DNA of 22,138 nucleotides from Candidatus Sabulitectum sp. (GTDB lineage: Bacteria; Fermentibacterota; Fermentibacteria; Fermentibacterales; JCC-6), in NCBI GenBank assembly GCA_023136985.1, contig JAGLQD010000078.1:1-22138 (forward strand), read 5' to 3'. Positions 13,661 through 21,280 of the stretch are shown piece by piece. The notes below the pieces were generated by a model. It was not told the DNA's origin, ran no database searches, and saw nothing but the letters and a program-made list of their open reading frames with translations. The position numbers were made by a program, and so were the translations under genes. Numbering within the stretch: position 1 is the stretch's first letter; the number at the start of each line of letters is the position of its first letter.

Positions 13661-15106
13661 TTGAAAGGTCTTGAGATAGTATCGAATTTTGATGAGCTTC
13701 AACTACTTAGCAACAGGCATGCCTTCCGTATCCTGAAAGAATTGCAGAAAGAGCCCATGTCCGGGGTTCAGCTGGCTGATAAGCTCGGCATGAAAACACC
13801 CCGAACTATCTACTACCTGAAGAAACTTGAAAAAGCCGGTCTTGCAAGGCAGGTACCCCGTAGACCGGAACACGGTTATCGCGAGAAATACTACAGCGCC
13901 GTAGCTCAGGATTTTCTCATTTCAGCCGGTCCGGAAGGAATGGGTGAATCGGACAACGGTATAGTGAACAGTCTGAGCAATACATACCTTGAATACTTCC
14001 TGAGCCGTGATCTTGATCTGGATCTCGATGAGTTTGCCAGGGTTGTCATTGAAGACTATCTGCGTATTCTGCCTGGGGAGAAGGTGGTGATTGCCTTTGA
14101 GGGACAGAGCATGGAGATCTACCTGAAGCTGATAATCCATCTAAGAAGACTGGGAGCAGGCTACAGAACCATAGTCAAAGATCCGGTGCTGGAAAGAGAC
14201 ATGCTTTTGAATCTCCCTGAAAAAAAGATAAGAAAATATTACGATGACATAGCCGAAACCGTTGCATGGTCTGATGCGTGGATAGATCTGAAACGATCAA
14301 CAATACCGGGAATAGAGGGTATACCCGTTGAGAGGCTGGATCTCATAACAGAAGAGAGAAGAAGAGCCCTGGCAGATCTGAACAGGAAAGAGGGAACAAG
14401 GGCAATTGTTATCTCCATACCCAGGTTCGAAGAGAGATTTCACACAGATCCCCTTATTCTGGAAAAGCTGTCAGCATTCTGGAAAGCTGTTTCCGCAGGC
14501 AGCAATGAGTTCAGGGTTGCAAATGAGATAGCCGGTAAAGTGCGGAAGCTTGATAACTTCACCATTCACACAGGTACGGATAAGGATCATGTGCTTACCG
14601 TGTCAGTTCACAGGGAAAAGTGCTTTCTTGACACAGGGCCATTCACCGCATCCACAGTGAATGATCTCTTTCTTGTCCCATCCGGTGAGATAGCTTTCGT
14701 TCCGCATCTCACAGGGTTATCCGGGAGCATGTACTTTGATTACTGTGAGATGGGTGCTTCCCTGGCGAAAGGAATTACGCTGGAAGTGGAGAACGGCATC
14801 GTTACCGGCTGTGAAGTGGAAGATGAAAGTGGCGAGGATCGTCTTAAAGACTACTTCAAGCATGTGCAACTGCCTGGAAAAACCATAGGCCAGGTTGGTT
14901 TCGGACTAAATCCCGCAGCGGAGAGTATTTCCTGCATTCCCAGACTGGACACAAAGGTTTTTGGAAGTTTTCATCTGACTTTCGGAGACAATACTGCCAT
15001 TGGCGGGGCACAGTCCTGGTACACAACCTGGGACATGATAGCAGGAAGACCTGAAGTTTATTCAAACGCCAAATTGATTTTGAGTAATGGTGTTTTTGAG
15101 ATATGA
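13661..15106 (+). CDS. ArsR-like winged helix fused to an M29 aminopeptidase-like domain
   Basis: A 481-residue cytoplasmic protein. Residues 10-85 are an ArsR-type winged helix: 'LSNRHAFRILKELQKEPMSG', then 'QLADKLGMKTPRTIYYLKKL' as recognition region and 'YREKYYSAVA' as wing. Residues about 105-481 resemble the M29/AmpS metallo-aminopeptidase fold (COG2309), with 'LPGEKVVIAFEG', 'VPSGEIAFVP' (E343) and a C-terminal 'FGSFHLTFGDNTAIGG' (H438, D443). The family 'GE..' and 'DENA.H.A' stretches are altered here to 'GQVGFG' (Q411) and 'LDTKVFG', so at least one metal ligand seems absent and peptidase activity is doubtful. It may be a sensor in which the M29-like part binds a ligand, or a divergent enzyme; the fold also occurs in ring-cleaving dioxygenases. 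It starts at a TTG four bases after AGAGGTGAG. Confidence 0.8.
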   Translation: MKGLEIVSNFDELQLLSNRHAFRILKELQKEPMSGVQLADKLGMKTPRTIYYLKKLEKAGLARQVPRRPEHGYREKYYSAVAQDFLISAGPEGMGESDNGIVNSLSNTYLEYFLSRDLDLDLDEFARVVIEDYLRILPGEKVVIAFEGQSMEIYLKLIIHLRRLGAGYRTIVKDPVLERDMLLNLPEKKIRKYYDDIAETVAWSDAWIDLKRSTIPGIEGIPVERLDLITEERRRALADLNRKEGTRAIVISIPRFEERFHTDPLILEKLSAFWKAVSAGSNEFRVANEIAGKVRKLDNFTIHTGTDKDHVLTVSVHREKCFLDTGPFTASTVNDLFLVPSGEIAFVPHLTGLSGSMYFDYCEMGASLAKGITLEVENGIVTGCEVEDESGEDRLKDYFKHVQLPGKTIGQVGFGLNPAAESISCIPRLDTKVFGSFHLTFGDNTAIGGAQSWYTTWDMIAGRPEVYSNAKLILSNGVFEI

Positions 15107-15148
15107 TGTTTTGTCGAAGGTGGGATCACTAATCATGGAGGTACTTTT

Positions 15149-17335
15149 ATGAGACCGGTTTTGCTGATGGTTCTTTTGTCTGCTCTTGCTTTTGCAGATG
15201 GAGCATGGGAAGTTATACAGCACAGTCCCAGTGCTACTTTGACGGATATGAGCTTCCTTCCTGATGGTCTGCATGGCTGGACAGTGGGAGGTGTTGGAGA
15301 TGGTGTTTCCTCGATCTACAGAACAGCAGATGCTGGTACATCTTGGGAGGCTTTTACAATATCAGGCTCAATTAGGGCAGTTCATTTTGTATCAGCTGAT
15401 TCCGGCTGGGTAGTTGGTGATGGTGGAGCAATAAAGGCAACCATTGACGGAGGGGACAACTGGACAACTCAATCCAGTGGAACAACCAGGCTGCTTGCCA
15501 GTGTTCATTTCATAAACCATCTTGAAGGGTGGGCGTGTGGAGGATGGCAGTCAGGAGGTTCTTCCTATCTTATCCTACATACATCCGACGGTGGAGTCTC
15601 GTGGCAGGATCAGAGCTTTGGATCCAATGCCTATTCCTGTGAGGATATCTGGTTCACCGATTCAATGAACGGCTGGGTTGGTGGTAGAACAAGCACCCTT
15701 GCCCCTCATATTTATCACACTACTGACGGTGGAGAAACCTGGACCAGCCAGACAGTTCCTTTCACTTCAGGTAATGCAGGGATCTGTAGTATTGATTTTG
15801 CAACAGCTGACATTGGGTGGGCTGCAACAACCTCCCTAACTGATGGAGGGCCTGTACTATACACTGGAGACGGAGGAGCCAGTTGGTCTGTTCAGACCTA
15901 CAGTAATCTTTATTACCACAGAGTGGCAGTTTTGGATGAAAATCATGTGGCAGTTGTAGCGGTAAAAACTCTGCCGCCGGCTCAAGTCAAAATTATGGTT
16001 ACCAGTAATGGAGGTCAGAGCTGGTCCTCAACTACTCTTCCCATTATCGATTATACCTATGCACTACAGTATGCAAACAACGATATCTGGGTAGGATCCG
16101 GCTACAGTCAGATACTGAGAAGTACAGACAATGGCAGTACCTGGGAATGGCAGAACCGGTCACCTATATGGAAGTCTATCAGTTGGGTGAATGAGATCAC
16201 AGGACGCATTACTTCAGGCTCTAGTGCTGGTACTGACGGTTACTCAATAATTACCGAAGATGGTGGTGCATCGTGGGACGATGATGCCAATTCACCAGGC
16301 GGAGCGCAGTGTCTCTTCACAGATACGGATACCGGTTGGTTATTGTGGGAAGGCACAAACTCCAAAGTCTGGAGAACCACTGACGGTGGAGCAGACTGGA
16401 CTCTCCACAACATAACTAACGGACCCTGGATAGGAGGATTCTTCTTCGCTTCTGCAGACTCAGGTTGGGCATTTGGAAGTGAAGGAGCACTGAAGTTCAC
16501 AAGCGACGGAGGAGTGAACTGGACCACCCAGTCTCTTAGCACAACCAGATATGTTGCAGCAGTGAATTTTGTTGATACGAATGAAGGTTGGGCCGCCGGG
16601 GGGTACGGTGGAGCCAGCGGATTCATACGCCACACCATCGACGGAGGTGCAAATTGGACAGTTCAAACTCCTGCATCCACCAGTCATATACTCGGTCTGT
16701 TTTTTCTTAACAGCTTAGAGGGCTGGGCAGCAGGCTGCGGTGGCGAGGTTCAGAAAACAACTGATGGCGGAACAACCTGGGTATCAGCAGGCACTCTTCC
16801 CCATGAGTATGCGGAGAAGATCCTCATGATCAACTCCGACACCGGTTGGATCATTGTAAATGATCCGCCGAGCCAGGGTGGCAGAGGGTATATCTACCGG
16901 ACAGACAACGGTGGTTCAAGCTGGACTCTTGAGTGGAGTGGTACCTTGCTCAACGAGGCCATCTGGGACATGGCAGTGCAGAGTGACAGCACTATCTGGG
17001 CCTGCGGCTATCATGGAAACATACTGAAGTATGTACCTGGTGCAGGTGTGGAGACTGATCCTTCATTCCCTGAAAGTGTTCTGCTTCATGCTGCTCAACC
17101 GAATCCATTCAGCACTTCATCTGTAATAAGATTTGAAACTTCCGCCGGTGGCAATGTAAGGCTGGAACTGTTTGATATTTCCGGCAGGCTTGTGGAGACA
17201 ATGGTCGACGGGTGGCTGGAATCAGGCACGCATCAGACCATGCTTCGCGGCGGAGAGCTTGCTCCGGGAATGTATGTCTATAGAATTCAGGCTGAAGGGT
17301 TCGTGGCAACAGAGAAGTGTATTGTTTTCAGGTAA
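15149..17335 (+). CDS. Large secreted YCF48/Asp-box propeller protein with T9SS-type sorting tail
   Basis: A 728-residue protein. Residues 1-17 are a signal peptide ('LLMVLLSALAFADG'). Residues 20-640 carry 13 Asp-box motifs ('TIDGGDNW', 'TTDGGETW', 'TGDGGASW', 'STDNGSTW', 'TSDGGVNW' and others), each followed by a Gly-Trp strand such as 'GWAVG' or 'GWAAG'. That is about twice the repeat number of a seven-bladed propeller, so two propellers in tandem are likely. Residues about 645-728 are a C-terminal sorting domain: 'QPNPFSTSSVIRF', 'LELFDISGRLV', 'LAPGMYVYRIQ', ending 'KCIVFR'. Such tails direct export through type IX secretion and are then removed or anchored. GGAGG precedes the ATG. The gene begins 42 bases after the wHTH-M29 gene and may be co-transcribed. 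Function is unknown; adhesion or substrate binding is a guess. Confidence 0.93.
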   Translation: MRPVLLMVLLSALAFADGAWEVIQHSPSATLTDMSFLPDGLHGWTVGGVGDGVSSIYRTADAGTSWEAFTISGSIRAVHFVSADSGWVVGDGGAIKATIDGGDNWTTQSSGTTRLLASVHFINHLEGWACGGWQSGGSSYLILHTSDGGVSWQDQSFGSNAYSCEDIWFTDSMNGWVGGRTSTLAPHIYHTTDGGETWTSQTVPFTSGNAGICSIDFATADIGWAATTSLTDGGPVLYTGDGGASWSVQTYSNLYYHRVAVLDENHVAVVAVKTLPPAQVKIMVTSNGGQSWSSTTLPIIDYTYALQYANNDIWVGSGYSQILRSTDNGSTWEWQNRSPIWKSISWVNEITGRITSGSSAGTDGYSIITEDGGASWDDDANSPGGAQCLFTDTDTGWLLWEGTNSKVWRTTDGGADWTLHNITNGPWIGGFFFASADSGWAFGSEGALKFTSDGGVNWTTQSLSTTRYVAAVNFVDTNEGWAAGGYGGASGFIRHTIDGGANWTVQTPASTSHILGLFFLNSLEGWAAGCGGEVQKTTDGGTTWVSAGTLPHEYAEKILMINSDTGWIIVNDPPSQGGRGYIYRTDNGGSSWTLEWSGTLLNEAIWDMAVQSDSTIWACGYHGNILKYVPGAGVETDPSFPESVLLHAAQPNPFSTSSVIRFETSAGGNVRLELFDISGRLVETMVDGWLESGTHQTMLRGGELAPGMYVYRIQAEGFVATEKCIVFR

Positions 17336-17376
17336 AACAGGAAAGACATAAGGTAAGCAAGAAAACAAATTAAGAA

Positions 17377-17406
17377 GATCGGGGTGGCGGAACAGCCACC
17401 CCGATC
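17377..17406. terminator. Perfect 12-bp hairpin after the large YCF48 gene
   Basis: GATCGGGGTGGC (17377-17388) pairs perfectly with 17395-17406 around a GGAACA loop, 41 bases past the stop codon. No T-run follows on either strand, so it is a strong hairpin that probably ends or protects the transcript but is not a classical terminator. The rest of 17336-17617 shows no gene and no convincing promoter. Confidence 0.6.
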
Positions 17407-17617
17407 ACTGTCAATAGGCTCGCATTATCTCCAGAAGTGATCTAATCTTCCTGTTTATTAATGCAGAGCCTTGTCAAATACGGTTCACATAGCAAGTTCT
17501 GTAAAACCATGCACTAAGTCACAGCACTTTCTTTAGACTGGCAACTGAAGTATTCTTCATGCTGAAAGAATTAGGGACTAAGAGGAAGAGAATATTATTC
17601 CTGGTGGGAGGGATGAA

Positions 17618-19348
17618 ATGGCAGTAGAGGGACAGAGAACGGTTTTTGCAGCAATGCTCCTTGGGTGTGCAGTGTTGTTCTACACCGCAAGTTATGCCGG
17701 TGTACAGACCTTTACGGATGTTACCGCATCTGTGGGGATTGGCGGAATGACCGGGCTCGGGCATTCCGTGGCATGGTGCGACATAGACAATGATGGTGAT
17801 ATTGATGTTGCCATTTCGAATCAGGATGGCTCAGGTTTCTGGCTTTACAGGAATGACCTTACCGGATTTGTAAACATCACTTCTTCTTCAGGCCTGGGTG
17901 GCAACGGAGCCTCCCGCATTCTATGGGGAGAGGTAACAGGAGATGATTACAGCGACCTGATCCTTGATACCGGATCATCTCAGAAGCTCTACCGGAATGA
18001 TGATGGAGCCTCTTTTACTAACATCACCTCAGGCGCCGGGCTGACAGGTTCTCCTGTGAGTATGGCTGATTTCAACAATGACGGTGCCCTGGACATTCTT
18101 GCGCTGACCTCGGCAGGATGCAGCGTTCTTTACAATTCCGGCAATGGTGTATTCACAGCACAACCTGCGGGATCAGGTAGCTGGTGGAACGGAACATGCC
18201 TCGATTATGACCTGGACGGCGATCAGGACATCTATCTGGGTTCTTACAGTAGCGGTGCCAACGCACTGCTGAGGAATGACGGCGCGTTATTTACCAACGT
18301 TACCGCAGCAGCCGGTGTTACATACAATAACGGCACCAGCGGGGTCACCTCTGGAGACTACAATAATGATGGTTTGGTTGATCTTTACCTTGGCAACAAT
18401 TCATCACCGGGATGCAAGCTGTTCAAGAACAACGGAGACGGAACATTCTCTGATGTTACCACAGCCGCAGGAGTTCTTGGCTACGACGACACAAGAACTT
18501 CAGCATTCGTTGACTACAACAACGACGGCTGGCTGGATATCTTTTCATCCCATCATGATTTCTTCGTGATCAGTAATGTGATGTTCAGGAATAACGGGGA
18601 TGGTACTTTCACTGAAGTGGGAGAGGATCTGGGACTTTCCGGTGAGTGGACTGGCGATTACTTTGGTATTGCATGGGGTGATTACAACCTTGATGGCGAC
18701 ATTGACCTTTTCGCAGTGGGGCACATAGACAAGTGGGTACTGTACAGAAATGACATGAGTGAGACTATGCCCGCGAACTATGTCACCCTTGAACTGGAGG
18801 GAACCACTTCCAACCGGGACGCAATAGGAGCACTGGTAACAGCAGACCTTGGTACACACACACTCACAAGAGTTATCGGCGGTGGAGAGGGTTACCATGA
18901 TTACCACAGCCTGCCCATAGAATTCGGTCTGTATGATGCGACAGCCATACAGACTCTGGAGATAAACTGGCCCAGCGGACTTGTGGAAACCTACAACAAC
19001 ATCGCAGCCAATCAGTACATATATGCAGTAGAAGGCGATGGCATAAGCGGGATCGAGGACCAGGCGGGAACACCTGCAGGTAACATCCTGTCACTGGAAT
19101 GCAGCCCAAACCCCTGTGCAGATCTGTTAACCATAAGTTATTCAGGCGCAGATGGAGCCACAGCGGAAGTAACAATACTGGACCTGTCCGGAAGGATAGT
19201 TGGGGTGGTTGGAGAAGTTCAACTTAACAGCCAGACCCGCAGTGTTACATGGAACGCGAACGAAGTAAGCATACCTGCTGGAATTTATGTCTGCAGACTC
19301 CGCACGCCAGACGGGGTAACGCATCGCAGATTCACTCTGCTGCGGTGA
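17618..19348 (+). CDS. Secreted FG-GAP/UnbV (CRTAC1-like) protein with T9SS-type sorting tail
   Basis: A 576-residue protein. Residues 1-28 form a signal peptide ending 'YTASYAG'. Residues 35-370 hold seven FG-GAP/VCBS blades with calcium-binding D-x-D-x-D-G-x-x-D loops ('DIDNDGDIDVA', 'DFNNDGALDIL', 'DYNNDGLVDLY', 'DYNNDGWLDIF', 'DYNLDGDIDLF'), an integrin-alpha-like propeller. About 385-475 is the UnbV/ASPIC domain ('TSNRDAIGALV', 'RVIGGGEGYHDYHSLPIEFG', 'INWPSGLVE'). The end (about 490-576) is a sorting tail: 'CSPNPCADLLTISY', 'ILDLSGRIV', 'IPAGIYVCRLR', 'RRFTLLR'. Extracellular, calcium-stabilised binding is inferred; the family has no clear enzymatic role. A GGGAGGG precedes the ATG. The second blade is duplicated as a fragment at 13403-13483. 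Confidence 0.93.
   Translation: MAVEGQRTVFAAMLLGCAVLFYTASYAGVQTFTDVTASVGIGGMTGLGHSVAWCDIDNDGDIDVAISNQDGSGFWLYRNDLTGFVNITSSSGLGGNGASRILWGEVTGDDYSDLILDTGSSQKLYRNDDGASFTNITSGAGLTGSPVSMADFNNDGALDILALTSAGCSVLYNSGNGVFTAQPAGSGSWWNGTCLDYDLDGDQDIYLGSYSSGANALLRNDGALFTNVTAAAGVTYNNGTSGVTSGDYNNDGLVDLYLGNNSSPGCKLFKNNGDGTFSDVTTAAGVLGYDDTRTSAFVDYNNDGWLDIFSSHHDFFVISNVMFRNNGDGTFTEVGEDLGLSGEWTGDYFGIAWGDYNLDGDIDLFAVGHIDKWVLYRNDMSETMPANYVTLELEGTTSNRDAIGALVTADLGTHTLTRVIGGGEGYHDYHSLPIEFGLYDATAIQTLEINWPSGLVETYNNIAANQYIYAVEGDGISGIEDQAGTPAGNILSLECSPNPCADLLTISYSGADGATAEVTILDLSGRIVGVVGEVQLNSQTRSVTWNANEVSIPAGIYVCRLRTPDGVTHRRFTLLR
17926..18006 (+). repeat. 81-base segment duplicated at 13403-13483
   Basis: This is the part of the FG-GAP gene encoding its second blade. 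See the matching fragment 4.5 kb upstream; 75 of 81 bases agree. Confidence 0.85.
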
Positions 19349-19452
19349 TGATGAAGGAATAATTGCGATTGACGGGGAGGATGTAATAGCAGCCATGCAG
19401 GGATTTATTAGATAATCAATATCTTTTGCTGGCGATAAAGGGAGGATTCTTT

Positions 19453-19701
19453 ATGAAATGCTTAAGCGTATCCGTTATTTCCGTTATTCTGATGCTTGTT
19501 CCTGCAGGTTCAGCTTTTGGGGAGCGGGAAGATTTCACATCCATCGAACTCACCGAAGATCAGATCGCTATTATTGTTCATAATTTTCCTCAGGTAGAGA
19601 TCGAAGAGCTTACCGTTGGCAGAGACCACATCAGCGACGACAATGTTGTAGAGCTTGCTCCTGCAGGAAGATCCGGAGTAGCTCCTGTAGACTCAAGGTA
19701 G
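19453..19701 (+). CDS. Small exported protein of unknown function
   Basis: An 82-residue protein with a clear signal peptide ('SVISVILMLVPAGSAFG', cleavage likely before Glu24). That leaves a mature acidic peptide of about 59 residues with no Cys and no known motif. ATG 19453 is chosen over 19426 because GGGAGG (19440-19445) stands 7 bases before it and the signal peptide begins there. It follows the FG-GAP gene by 104 bases and ends at a strong terminator, so it may share that gene's transcript. The mature sequence ('LTEDQIAIIVHNFPQVEIEE') looks like a compact alpha/beta segment. No homologue comes to mind. Confidence 0.65.
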   Translation: MKCLSVSVISVILMLVPAGSAFGEREDFTSIELTEDQIAIIVHNFPQVEIEELTVGRDHISDDNVVELAPAGRSGVAPVDSR

Positions 19702-19733
19702 CCCGGATAAGCATACCGCTATCAGTTAGCCCG

Positions 19734-19779
19734 GAAGGGGTGATATTCCAGTAATGGAACATTCGCCCCTTCTTTTTTT
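19734..19779 (+). terminator. Rho-independent terminator after the small exported protein
   Basis: GAAGGGGTGA (19734-19743) pairs with TCGCCCCTTC (19763-19772) with one G-T pair. An inner TTCCA/TGGAA stem lies inside it, and a run of seven T follows (19773-19779). Beyond it, 19780-19981 has no gene and holds the untranslated start of the efflux operon. Confidence 0.9.
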
Positions 19780-19981
19780 GGGTAGAAGCTAACCCGAATC
19801 CATCCAGGAGCGTGACCAATACAGCAGCAGCTTCGCTGTCCTTGTGACTCTCCTGTTTTGATCAGCCAAATGCTCGGGAACAATTTCCTACTAGAATGGT
19901 ATATATTGTTTTCACATTCTTTACATGCATTGTTCAATCATTCCAGCAAACAATAACCAAAAAAAGCGAAGGAAAATTCGA

Positions 19982-21280
19982 ATGAAACGAGTCACTTTTC
20001 ACCGGGTTCCTGTTGTAACAATCCTGGCTCTGATATTGCTGATAGCATTCTCTGTTACTGGTTGTCAGGATGCTCATGCCGAGGATGTTCATGAGGAATC
20101 CAGCGGGTGCAGTGCCGGAGACGGCCATGACCACGGAGCTGAAGAGGAAGTGGTAGAAGTTGAAGAGTCAACTGGATGCAGTGTCGGAGATGGTCATGAC
20201 CATGACGAAGAGGAGGAAGCCGGGATTGTATTGTCTCAGCAGAATTTTGAGGCGGCAGGTATAGAGCTGGCAGTGGCCGGCCCCGGTAGTATTGATCAGC
20301 ACATCCAGCTTCTTGGTGAGATTTCTTTGAACAACGACAGGATGTCTCATGTTGTTCCGCCGGTTGCCGGTATTGTTGAAGAGATAAGAGTTCAGATAGG
20401 GGATCAGGTCCAGGCTGGAGATGTTCTGGCAGTTCTTTCCAGCAGAGATCTTGCTGAAGCGCGTACCCAGTACCTCCGTGCCCGGGGCAGGCGTAACTTG
20501 TCATACACCATGTACAGTGATCAGCGGGAACTCTACGACAATAATTTTCTTTCAGAGCAGGATTATCTGATTTCAAGACAGGAGCATACAGAAGCAAATA
20601 TCGAGTTTCAGGCTGCAAGGCAGACCCTTGGTAATCTGGGTCTCAGTGATTCAGAAATAAATTCATTAAGCAGCGGTGATTTGCTCACCCGTCAAGAGCT
20701 TAAAGCCCCCATCAGCGGTACTGTGGTTCATCTTGACTTTGCGCCGGGTGAGATTGTTGGCGATGATGCTACAGTACTCACTGTAGCAGATCTCAGCTCA
20801 GTCTGGGTGGAGTTTGATGTTCTGCAGACTGATCTGGGCTCTGTTCGAGCAGGGCAGAGTATTACTGTTTTCGCATCGGAAACTGAGATTCCTGAAGCAA
20901 CAACAGTTCTCGATTTTGTCTCCCCGGTAATAAACAGGTCCACCCGCACAGCCAGAGCCCGGGCAGAACTGCCAAACCCGCACGGTCACTGGATGCCCGG
21001 GCTTTTTGTTACAGCCCATGCCTTCTCCCCACTATCAGAAGCCCCTGTGGTTGTTCACAAAGAATCGGTGCAGTCTCTTGATGGTGAGATCATTGTATTT
21101 GTTCCTCAGGATGATGCATTTGAAACAGTACCTGTTGTGCTGGGCCGTTCCAACAGGACCCATGTTGAGATAGAGTCCGGCCTCAGACAGGGAGACCGGT
21201 ATGTCTCAAAGGGATCTTTTGCGCTGAAGGCTGAAATAGTTACAAGCGGGCTTGACAGCCATGCAGGACACGGTCACTGA
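19982..21280 (+). CDS. Heavy-metal RND efflux periplasmic adaptor (CzcB/CusB family) lipoprotein
   Basis: A 432-residue membrane-fusion protein that links an inner-membrane RND pump to an outer-membrane channel. Residues 1-28 are a lipoprotein signal ending 'FSVTGC' (Cys28). Residues 32-82 are His/Cys/acid-rich with a duplicated 'GCSxGDGHDH' motif (Cys43 and Cys66), and the C-terminus is 'HAGHGH'. Between them lie the usual parts: the lipoyl-like half 'VPPVAGIVEEIRVQIGDQV', the helical hairpin around 150-210, the second lipoyl half 'LKAPISGTVVHLDFAPGEIV', then the beta-barrel and membrane-proximal domain. ATG 19982 is preferred over 19925 because the signal peptide starts there and AAGGAAAA precedes it. 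The pump gene overlaps by 1 base (TGATG). The exact metal (Zn, Co, Cd, Cu or Ag) cannot be told. The N-terminal His clusters suggest a soft divalent ion. Confidence 0.92.
   Translation: MKRVTFHRVPVVTILALILLIAFSVTGCQDAHAEDVHEESSGCSAGDGHDHGAEEEVVEVEESTGCSVGDGHDHDEEEEAGIVLSQQNFEAAGIELAVAGPGSIDQHIQLLGEISLNNDRMSHVVPPVAGIVEEIRVQIGDQVQAGDVLAVLSSRDLAEARTQYLRARGRRNLSYTMYSDQRELYDNNFLSEQDYLISRQEHTEANIEFQAARQTLGNLGLSDSEINSLSSGDLLTRQELKAPISGTVVHLDFAPGEIVGDDATVLTVADLSSVWVEFDVLQTDLGSVRAGQSITVFASETEIPEATTVLDFVSPVINRSTRTARARAELPNPHGHWMPGLFVTAHAFSPLSEAPVVVHKESVQSLDGEIIVFVPQDDAFETVPVVLGRSNRTHVEIESGLRQGDRYVSKGSFALKAEIVTSGLDSHAGHGH
20099..20218 (+). repeat. Tandem duplication encoding the metal-binding motif of the adaptor
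   Basis: Two units of 69-base period (20099-20167 and from 20168) encode 'SSGCSAGDGHDH' and 'STGCSVGDGHDH', each followed by an acidic stretch. Differences between units are mainly at third positions in the shared motif. Confidence 0.75.

Noticed and set aside
16240..16638. A 132-codon minus-strand frame inside the large YCF48 gene
   Set aside because: The Pro/Ser-rich translation is the antisense of the repeated Asp-box motif; no start signal.
18545..18907. A 120-codon minus-strand frame inside the FG-GAP gene
   Set aside because: It is a shadow of a repeat-rich gene with well-defined domains on the plus strand; no ribosome site or recognisable domain.
19902..19910. TATATTGTT upstream of the efflux operon, identical to the right arm of the hip inverted repeat (10677-10685)
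   Set aside because: It is a short AT-rich 9-mer containing a -10-like TATATT. No matching left arm at the same distance and no good -35 make a shared regulator unsupported.
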